Assembly: GCA_030838025.1 (NCBI GenBank)
Contig: JAUTXM010000395.1
Span: forward strand, 1-5,473
DNA length: 5,473 nucleotides
From: Acidimicrobiaceae bacterium
GTDB taxonomy: Bacteria; Actinomycetota; Acidimicrobiia; Acidimicrobiales; Palsa-688
Direction: 5' to 3'
Shown one piece after another: positions 1 through 4,846 of the stretch. Position 1 is the first letter of the stretch. Every line of letters begins with the position of its first letter. The notes beneath the pieces were generated by a model. It ran no database searches. It was not told the origin of the DNA and was given only the letters and a program-made list of their open reading frames with translations. The position numbers and the translations under genes were made by a program.

Positions 1-283
1 TCATCACGCAATCGGGATTGGCTTGCAGGTTTCGGGCCTTGCGGGACTGGCGACTGCTGCTGATCCACAGGCAGCCGTCGAGCCAGACCGCCCACACCGG
101 CATCACGCGGGGCCGCCCGTCGGGCCAGACGCTCGCCAGCCAGTAGTCATGCGAATCGCGCAGCCGCTGCTCGGCCCACGTCCACGGCAAGAGGCCCGTG
201 CCTTCGTGGGCGGGCAACATTCCGTAGCCCGGCATGTACGGCCGCGCTGCCTGTGGCTCTCGCCTGGCCATGCCAGCCGCCAT
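1..283 (-). CDS. Pyridoxamine 5'-phosphate oxidase family (split-barrel flavin/F420) protein, 3' end cut by window edge
   Basis: The minus strand reads open from an ATG at 283 to the left edge, giving the first 94 residues of a protein whose C-terminus lies outside. Near residues 18-34 it has PGYGMLPAHEGTGLLPW, then a helix (WAEQRLRDSHDYWLASV), then the beta-barrel strands WPDGRPRVMPVWAVWLDG and LWISSSRQSRKARNLQANP. The pattern 'DGRPRVMPVW...LWISSS..SRKARNL' is typical of the PNPOx-like split barrel, where it forms part of the FMN or F420 phosphate-binding surface. Such proteins in actinobacteria are usually small (about 140-160 residues) oxidoreductases of unknown substrate; calling it a true PdxH would be unsupported. 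The start at 283 has a weak GGAA about 5-8 bases upstream; an in-frame ATG at 271 is the alternative. It is divergent from the DUF3263 gene. Family call is firm, cofactor and substrate are not. Confidence 0.85.
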   Translation of the reverse strand, partial: MAAGMARREPQAARPYMPGYGMLPAHEGTGLLPWTWAEQRLRDSHDYWLASVWPDGRPRVMPVWAVWLDGCLWISSSRQSRKARNLQANPDCVM

Positions 284-332
284 GGTATTTCCGACTGCCA
301 GCGAGCGCACCAGCCGGCGCCCCAGCGAGGGC

Positions 333-354
333 CCCGGCGAGCGCCCGGCGAGCG
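333..354. repeat. Perfect 11-bp tandem direct repeat in a divergent intergenic region
   Basis: The unit CCCGGCGAGCG occurs back to back at 333-343 and 344-354, between the divergent PNPOx-like gene and DUF3263. A related AGCGAG word also occurs just to the left (at about 300 and 324). In DNA this GC-rich a short duplication is easily produced by slippage. No function is assigned; it could overlap the control region of either gene, but no clear -10/-35 elements are visible here. Confidence 0.4.
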
Positions 355-428
355 CCCCCGGCGGCGCAGAAGATGGCGCCGCCCGTCCGGGGATCCGAGG
401 ATGCTTGATCCGGCCGCCCCAGGGTGGC

Positions 429-432
429 AGGG
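429..432 (+). promoter_or_regulatory. Ribosome binding site deciding the DUF3263 start
   Basis: AGGG lies 7 bases before the GTG at 440, a good Shine-Dalgarno spacing. The competing in-frame ATG at 401 has only a GAGG directly abutting it, with no usable spacing, so this site favours the GTG start. Confidence 0.5.
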
Positions 433-439
433 TGACTCA

Positions 440-700
440 GTGGGATTGTCCGAGCGTGAACGCGCCATCATCGACTTCGAGCGCAGCTGGTGGACCGAGG
501 CCGGTCCCAAGGAGGTCGCGATCCGGACCCGCTTCGATTTCTCGGCGACCCGCTATTACCAGCTCCTCGGGGCGCTGATCGACTCGGCTGACGCCGCTGA
601 CTACGACCCGCTGGTCGTGCGACGCCTGCGCCGCGTGCGGGACCGCCGCCGCCGGGCGCGCTACGAGGGGCGCTCGGCCGGCGAGCCACCGGTCCGGTGA
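440..700 (+). CDS. DUF3263 domain protein
   Basis: This gene encodes about 86 residues that are almost entirely one DUF3263 domain, a family largely confined to actinobacteria and of unknown biochemical role. Recognisable family features are GLSERERAIIDFERSWW near the N-terminus, then KEVAIRTRFDFSATRYYQLLGALID, then a very basic tail (RRLRRVRDRRRRARYEG). The middle stretch 'AIRTRFDFSATRYYQLLGALID' has the look of a helix-turn-helix of the sigma-region-4 sort, and with the arginine-rich tail suggests nucleic-acid binding; that is inference. I chose the GTG at 440, with AGGG 7 bases upstream and the domain starting at once; an ATG at 401 would add 13 residues with no family character. Its TGA overlaps the start of the LytR_C gene (GTGA at 697-700), implying translational coupling. 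The same pair occurs in mycobacteria (Rv0430-Rv0431). Confidence 0.88.
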   Translation: MGLSERERAIIDFERSWWTEAGPKEVAIRTRFDFSATRYYQLLGALIDSADAADYDPLVVRRLRRVRDRRRRARYEGRSAGEPPVR

Positions 701-1290
701 GCCCCGGGTCCCATGCGGCCGACGATGGTTCCTTCCAGCGGTCGGCCGGAATCCAGGCCGGACGTGCCGCACTCCTCATCGGCGTCGCCATCCTTATCGG
801 GGTGCTCCTCTTGCACCGCACCCCTGGCGGGGGCGGCGGCACGGCGGTGTCGGTCGACACCACGACGTCGACGTCTTCCGACCAGACCAGTCCCACGACC
901 GTTCGCGGCACCGGCCCCGGCACGACCGCCAAGCCCACCACGGGGACCACGACGGGCACCCTTCGGGCCCCCCAGGACATCAAGGTGCTCGTGGCCAACG
1001 GCACGAGCACGCCCGGCCTGGCCGGCAAGGTGAGCAACGTCGTGCACGCCAAGGGCTACAACACCCTCGCCAGCACCAACTCCACCCAGAAGCCGGCCGC
1101 CTCCATCGTCTACTTCCAGCCCAGCTACAGCGCCGACGCGGCCTCGTTGGCCGGCAAGCTGAATCTTCCGGGCAGCGCAGTCCAGGCCATGGCGCAGCCG
1201 CCGCCGGTGGCTAACCTCAACGGCGCCAACATCCTCATCACCGTGGGCCCCGACCTGGCCAACGTGGCCAGCACCACATCCTCGACCTAA
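697..1290 (+). CDS. Membrane-anchored LytR_C domain protein (VirR-like)
   Basis: This 197-residue protein has a short cytoplasmic N-terminus, one transmembrane helix at about residues 23-40 (AALLIGVAILIGVLLL), a Gly/Thr/Ser/Pro-rich linker at about 43-90, and a C-terminal LytR_C domain at about 94-185 that begins DIKVLVANGTSTPGLAGKV and ends ANILITVGPDL. With no signal cleavage motif it is best read as a single-pass protein with the domain outside the membrane. LytR_C domains occur at the C-terminus of LytR-CpsA-Psr enzymes and alone in actinobacterial envelope proteins such as mycobacterial VirR (Rv0431); the catalytic LCP domain is absent here, so it is not itself a ligase. The Thr-rich linker is a plausible O-mannosylation region (inference). 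The GTG start overlaps the DUF3263 stop by 4 bases, and otsB follows after 10 bases, so the three genes probably form one transcript. Confidence 0.87.
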   Translation: MSPGSHAADDGSFQRSAGIQAGRAALLIGVAILIGVLLLHRTPGGGGGTAVSVDTTTSTSSDQTSPTTVRGTGPGTTAKPTTGTTTGTLRAPQDIKVLVANGTSTPGLAGKVSNVVHAKGYNTLASTNSTQKPAASIVYFQPSYSADAASLAGKLNLPGSAVQAMAQPPPVANLNGANILITVGPDLANVASTTSST

Positions 1291-1300
1291 CCGCCTCCTC

Positions 1301-2068
1301 GTGACGGGCGAGGACGAGCGGCTGGCGCCGTGGCTGGCGGCCCCCGACCGGGCGGGTGTCCTCACCGATTTCGACGGCACCCTCTCGCCGATCGTCGACG
1401 ACCCCGAGGCTGCCCAGCCCCTGCCCGGTGCGGTCGACGTCCTCGCCCGACTGGCGGCGCGCTACCGCACCGTGGCCGTCGTGTCGGGCCGCCCCGTCGC
1501 CTACCTGCTCGATCGGCTGGGCCCCCTTCCGGGCGTCACGATGGTCGGCCTGTATGGACTGGAGAAAAGGGAGCGGGGCGCGATCGTCGCCCTCCCGGAA
1601 GTTCGGCGGTGGCGCCAGTGCGTCGACGACGTGGCTGCAGCCTCGGAAGCGGAGGCTCCCGCGGGTGTCTACGTAGAGCGAAAGGGCCTCGCCGTCGGGC
1701 TGCATTTTCGCCAGGCTCCGGAGCACGCGAACTGGGTTCAGGCCTGGGCCGACCAACAGGCCCGCCAAAGCGGTCTGGTCGTCCACCACGGCAAGATGTC
1801 GCTGGAGTTGGTGCCCCCGGTGTCGACCGACAAGGGTCGCGTCGTGGCGGCCCTGGCCGCAGGACTGGAAGCGGTCTGCTACGTCGGCGACGACGTGGGG
1901 GACCTGCCCGCGTTCGCCGCTCTGGCCCGTCTGCGCCGAGGGGGCGTCGCCACGCTGGCCGTGGCCGTCCGCAGCGGGGAGGCACCGCCAGAACTGGTTG
2001 CCCAGGGCGACCTCGTCGTCGACGGGAGCGACGGTGCCTTGGCATTCCTGCAGCGCTTGGCGCGCTAA
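1301..2068 (+). CDS. otsB: Trehalose-6-phosphate phosphatase
   Basis: This 255-residue HAD-superfamily enzyme is predicted to hydrolyse trehalose-6-phosphate to trehalose and phosphate in the cytoplasm. All HAD motifs are visible: motif I DFDGTLSPI with the nucleophile Asp23 and the general acid Asp25; motif II VVSGRP with Ser62; a Lys in GKMSLELVP (about 165); and motif IV GDDVGD at 196-201 for Mg2+. The C2-type cap lies between motifs II and III, including the GLYGLEKR segment near 83-90 seen in OtsB proteins. Length is normal for bacterial OtsB. The GTG start is the only sensible one, since the domain starts soon after, but it has no Shine-Dalgarno: the bases before it read CCGCCTCCTC. Translation may rely on coupling to the LytR_C stop 10 bases upstream. 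otsA converges on it from the right. A related phosphatase activity on glucosyl-3-phosphoglycerate cannot be excluded given the gpgS gene nearby. Confidence 0.92.
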   Translation: MTGEDERLAPWLAAPDRAGVLTDFDGTLSPIVDDPEAAQPLPGAVDVLARLAARYRTVAVVSGRPVAYLLDRLGPLPGVTMVGLYGLEKRERGAIVALPEVRRWRQCVDDVAAASEAEAPAGVYVERKGLAVGLHFRQAPEHANWVQAWADQQARQSGLVVHHGKMSLELVPPVSTDKGRVVAALAAGLEAVCYVGDDVGDLPAFAALARLRRGGVATLAVAVRSGEAPPELVAQGDLVVDGSDGALAFLQRLAR

Positions 2069-2082
2069 GGAGGCGCCGCGGT

Positions 2083-3477
2083 TTAGCTCTCTGGTAGGCG
2101 GGCCCGGCTCAGCTGGTCGGTGAACCAATCGCTCGGGGTCCGGGCGCTGGCAATCTTCTTGAGCGCCTGCGCCCGGGTCGCGCGCTCGTCGGCCGGCATC
2201 GTCAAGGCGGTCGCCAAGGCCTCGGCCGTGCCCGCCACGTCGAAGGGATGTGCTTCCACGGCATGCGAGCTCAACTCGTCCCACGCCCCTGCTCCGGGGG
2301 ACAGCACCAGCACGCCGTTGCGCTCGTTGACCAGCGGGCCTTCCTTGGCCACCAGGTTGAGGCCGTCGCGTATGGGGTTGACGACGAGAACGTCGTAGCG
2401 CCGCAGGGCGGCGACCGACCGCGGGTAGTTGTCCGCCAGGTCGAGCAGGATCGGAGTCCAGTCGCTCGTCGCCCACTTGGCATTGATGGCCTGTACGACG
2501 GCCTCAAGCTCCTGGCGGTACCCGAGGTAGTCGGCCAGGGTCTCGCGCGACGGGTAGACGAAGGCTCCGAAGATCACCCGGCCCCGCCACTCCGGCTGGG
2601 TGGCCAGCAGGTCGTCGAAGGCGTGGAAGCCGCGCAGCAGGTTCTTCGACAGTTCGATGCGATCGGCCCGCACGATAAAACGGCGGTCACCGAGCAGGCT
2701 CCCGAGCAGGTCGAACTCGGCCTGGCACTCGGCCGAGGCCGCCACCTCGGTCAACCCCACGGCATCAGCGGCTGCCGGTGAGACGAACACCTCGGGGATC
2801 GGGAGCCGGCGGTGCCGGCAACACGCCTCGAATGCCGCCGCCCAACGGTGTGAATGAAATCCGCAGGCGCCCGCCCCGCCCAGACCGGTGAGGAAGGTGT
2901 CGGCCACAGCGCCCGGCAGCACGTCCAGCTCGCTCGGGTGGCAGAACGGTGTGTGGATGAAGATGCTGGTGCGCACGTCGGGCCGGAGTCGCCGCAACTC
3001 GGCCCCGACCAGCGCCAACTGGTAGTCGTTGACGAGAACGGTGGCGCCGGGGGCCAGCTCGGCGGCCGCCGCTTCGGCGAAACACCGGTTGACCGCCACG
3101 AATGCCCGCCACGCGTCCCACCAGTAGCGGTCGAAGCGGGGCCGCCGCGGCAGGTCCCACATCCCATGCAGCAGGAACCACAGCGTCTGATTGGCGATCA
3201 CGTCGTAGTACTGGCGGAACGGGGCTGGGTCGATCGTGAGCGTGCGCAGCCGGTAGCCCTCGACGACCACCTCGCCCGTGCCCGTCGCGGCCCGGTCGGC
3301 GTCGCTCAGTGCGGTGGCCAGCCACAACGCGTCGTGTTCGATCACCCCGGGGCCGAGTACCGCCACCATGCCCCCGCTGGCCCGCTTGGCCTGCAAATTT
3401 CCTTCCTGATCGAAGGCGAACGAAACCGGGCCGCGATTGGACACGACTGCCAGTTGGGTCGCTCCGGAACGAGGCAT
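2083..3477 (-). CDS. otsA: GT20 glycosyltransferase, probable trehalose-6-phosphate synthase
   Basis: This 464-residue retaining GT-B glycosyltransferase (GT20 family) is predicted to transfer glucose from an NDP-glucose to glucose-6-phosphate, giving trehalose-6-phosphate. Visible hallmarks are AVVSNRGP at residues 10-17; the ASGGMVAVL nucleotide loop near 33-41; YYDVIANQTLWFLLHGM (90-106), matching Tyr76/Trp85 of E. coli OtsA; NDYQLALV (150-157) with the active-site Asp; IHTPF (174-178) with the catalytic His; the Arg/Lys pair of RIELSK (273-278); and IRDGLNLVAKEGPLVN (369-384), the donor-binding signature. Differences from classical OtsA are 'SKN' for 'S/TKG' and 'KEGPLVN' for 'KEYVA', so it belongs to a divergent GT20 clade and acceptor specificity is less certain; glucosylglycerol-phosphate synthase is the main alternative. 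I took the ATG at 3477, just before the conserved core. The frame stays open to a GTG at 3588, which would add 37 residues with no family character. AGGG lies 11 bases upstream, a loose fit. Confidence 0.85.
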   Translation of the reverse strand: MPRSGATQLAVVSNRGPVSFAFDQEGNLQAKRASGGMVAVLGPGVIEHDALWLATALSDADRAATGTGEVVVEGYRLRTLTIDPAPFRQYYDVIANQTLWFLLHGMWDLPRRPRFDRYWWDAWRAFVAVNRCFAEAAAAELAPGATVLVNDYQLALVGAELRRLRPDVRTSIFIHTPFCHPSELDVLPGAVADTFLTGLGGAGACGFHSHRWAAAFEACCRHRRLPIPEVFVSPAAADAVGLTEVAASAECQAEFDLLGSLLGDRRFIVRADRIELSKNLLRGFHAFDDLLATQPEWRGRVIFGAFVYPSRETLADYLGYRQELEAVVQAINAKWATSDWTPILLDLADNYPRSVAALRRYDVLVVNPIRDGLNLVAKEGPLVNERNGVLVLSPGAGAWDELSSHAVEAHPFDVAGTAEALATALTMPADERATRAQALKKIASARTPSDWFTDQLSRARLPES

Positions 3478-3648
3478 CGCCAGGAGAACCCTACCCAGCC
3501 CTCCTGTGCCCTCGTGACGGCCGTCGAGGAGGTGGCGGGACCACACCTCGATCCCTCGGACGTCGAACCCCGACCGGGCGGAGGCCACCGGTCACCATGC
3601 CCGAAAGCCCGCCGCGATGTGGCTGCCCGCCCCAACCTGCTCCTTTGT

Positions 3649-3720
3649 TAGCAGTACATGTCCCCTGGCGGCCATGTAGTGCTAGGAAAGGCGTCCCCGA
3701 CGCGGGTGCGGGCGATCGAC
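3649..3720. repeat. Tandem palindromic intergenic repeat, copy 1
   Basis: This ~72-base unit starts TAGCAGTACATG and ends GGCGATCGAC, and is followed at once by a nearly identical copy (offset 73 bases at the left ends). It contains an imperfect inverted repeat, TAGCAGTACATG (3649-3660) and CATGTAGTGCTA (3673-3684), with one mismatch over 12-base arms and a 12-base GC-rich centre (3661-3672). The rest of the unit is GGAAAGGCGTCCCCGAC and a variable tail. Short open frames cross it, but the 73-base offset puts the two copies in different frames, so the repeat is not a repeated peptide. It could be a dispersed intergenic repeat, a MITE-like remnant or a regulator site. Confidence 0.85.
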
Positions 3721-3721
3721 C

Positions 3722-3792
3722 TAGCAGTACATGTCCCCTGGCGGCCATGTAGTGCTAGGAAGGGCGTCCCCGACCAGGTGCCGGCGATCGAC
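3722..3792. repeat. Tandem palindromic intergenic repeat, copy 2
   Basis: The second copy keeps the palindrome and its 12-base centre (TCCCCTGGCGGC, 3734-3745) identical to copy 1. It differs at one base in GGAAGGGCGTCCCCGAC (A to G) and at several bases plus one indel in the tail before GGCGATCGAC. Flanking bases lengthen the arms: CCTAGCAGTACATG (3720-3733) pairs with CATGTAGTGCTAGG (3746-3759), 14-base arms with one mismatch. The conservation of the palindrome over the tail suggests that the palindrome is the selected or recently copied part. It ends 58 bases before the glycerate kinase start. Confidence 0.85.
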
Positions 3793-3850
3793 GTTGGAGT
3801 CCGTGCGTGCGGGCGTGCAGCGACGCGACGGGCGGGGCACCATTGAGGCG

Positions 3851-4846
3851 ATGCCCCATGTCGTCGCCGCCCCCGACAAGTTCCGGGGCACTGCGACCGC
3901 CCGCCGGGTCGCGGCGGCCGTGGCCTGCGCCGCCCAAGCCGCAGGATGGAGTTGCGACCAGGCGCCGATCGCCGACGGCGGTGAGGGGCTGCTCGACGTG
4001 ATGGCGGGCCGGATGCGCCGGGCCGACGTGCGCGATCCCCTCGGTCGCATCGTGAGCGCGCCGTGGAAGATCGACGGCACGACTGCGGTCGTCGAGATGG
4101 CCCAGGCCTCGGGCTTGGTCCTCGTGGGCGGCGCCGAGGGCAACGACCCCGTGACGGCCGACACCGCGGGCACCGGCCAGCTCATCGCGGCCGCGGTGAA
4201 GGAGGGTGCCAAGCGGGTCGTGGTGGGCGTGGGCGGTTCGGCGACGACCGATGGGGGCCTGGCGGCATTGCGCGCCCTGGAGCCGCACAGCCGGCTGCAT
4301 GGCGTCCACCTGGTCGTGGCCTGCGATGTGCAGACCCGCTTTCTCGACGCGGCGGCCACCTTTTCCCCCCAAAAAGGCGCCACGCCCACGCAGGTGGAAC
4401 TGCTGGCCCGGCGCCTCGAGCGACTGGCCCTCCTCTACCGGGAGCAGTACGGCGTGGATGTCCGGCCGCTGCCCGGCGGTGGCGCGGCTGGCGGGTTGGC
4501 CGGCGGCCTGGCGGCGATCGGTGCCGAGTTGGTGCCCGGGTTCGACGTGGTCGCCGACGCTGTTGACCTGGCCGAGCGCATGGAGGGCGCCGACCTCGTC
4601 GTGACGGGCGAGGGGCTGCTGGACGAGCAGTCGTTCCAGGGCAAGGCGGTGGGCGGCGTGCTCGACCTGGCCCGTGAACTTGGGGTGCCGGTCCTCGTGG
4701 TGGCGGGCGACATCGACTGGGAGGGGGTGGGCGAGGTCGCGGCGCCGTGCGTTTCGCTCGTCGAACGCTTCGGCCGGTCGCGGGCGATGGAAGACACGCT
4801 GCGGTGCGTGGGCGAGGTTGTGGCGGAGTTCCTGGCCGGCGCTTAA
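3851..4846 (+). CDS. Glycerate kinase, compact variant of the GarK/GlxK-type family
   Basis: This 331-residue protein is predicted to phosphorylate D-glycerate with ATP in the cytoplasm. Family motifs appear in order: APDKFRGT (7-14), IADGGEGLLD (40-49), VEMAQASGL (81-89), DTAGTGQLI (104-112), GVGGSATTDGG (126-136), ACDV (157-160), FSPQKGATP (171-179), PGGGAAGGLAGGLAAIGA (208-225) and VVTGEGLLDEQSFQGK (250-265). Family members are usually about 370-380 residues; the deficit falls just after GGSATTDGG, where the usual ~40-residue segment before the CDV motif is reduced to about 20, so this is a compact form with the core motifs kept. The ATG at 3851 is chosen because the family N-terminus begins at once; GAGG sits only 2 bases before it, so the ribosome site is weak. 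It converges on gpgS, sharing TTAA at the stops. Whether it makes 2- or 3-phosphoglycerate cannot be read from the sequence; beside gpgS, 3-phosphoglycerate would make sense (inference). Confidence 0.9.
   Translation: MPHVVAAPDKFRGTATARRVAAAVACAAQAAGWSCDQAPIADGGEGLLDVMAGRMRRADVRDPLGRIVSAPWKIDGTTAVVEMAQASGLVLVGGAEGNDPVTADTAGTGQLIAAAVKEGAKRVVVGVGGSATTDGGLAALRALEPHSRLHGVHLVVACDVQTRFLDAAATFSPQKGATPTQVELLARRLERLALLYREQYGVDVRPLPGGGAAGGLAGGLAAIGAELVPGFDVVADAVDLAERMEGADLVVTGEGLLDEQSFQGKAVGGVLDLARELGVPVLVVAGDIDWEGVGEVAAPCVSLVERFGRSRAMEDTLRCVGEVVAEFLAGA

Larger units (their letters stand above)
3478..3850. other. Divergent intergenic region between otsA and the glycerate kinase gene
   Basis: These 373 bases separate two genes that point away from each other, so promoters for both should lie here. 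The part next to otsA (3478-3648) shows no convincing gene, RNA or consensus promoter; its open frames are extensions or shadows of otsA. The middle (3649-3792) is a tandem palindromic repeat described separately. The part next to the glycerate kinase gene (3793-3850) contains TTGGAG at 3794-3799 as a possible -35, but no matching -10 at the expected distance. The long non-coding length is unusual beside the tightly packed neighbouring genes. Confidence 0.6.

Noticed and set aside
23..439. Long plus-strand open frame running into DUF3263 from the left edge
   Set aside because: Its first part is antisense to the clear PNPOx-like gene and is arginine/proline-rich with no family similarity. Only the DUF3263 part is real.
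1301..1313. The word GTGACGGGCGAGG occurs at the otsB start and again at 4601-4613
   Set aside because: The second copy encodes the VTGEG motif of glycerate kinase and the first encodes the OtsB N-terminus. Codon bias in GC-rich DNA explains the match.
2064..2087. Inverted repeat GCTAA / TTAGC around the otsB-otsA gap, as a possible bidirectional terminator
   Set aside because: The arms are only 5 bases and consist of the two stop codons with their preceding bases. There is no GC-rich stem with a U-tract, so it is likely chance.
1238..2476. Long minus-strand open frame antisense to otsB
   Set aside because: It lies opposite the well-supported otsB gene and across the end of otsA in another frame. 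Composition is typical of shadow frames in GC-rich DNA.
3478..3588. A 37-residue N-terminal extension of otsA from a GTG at 3588
   Set aside because: The frame is open, but the added residues are low-complexity and lack family character, there is no ribosome site, and the ATG at 3477 sits right before the conserved VVSNRGP core. Kept only as an alternative start.
3658..3846. Short open frames crossing both palindromic repeats, starting at ATG inside the palindrome (MSPGGHVVLG)
   Set aside because: The ATG is part of the repeated CATG arms, the second copy is read in another frame, and the peptides resemble no family. They follow from the repeat sequence, not from a gene.
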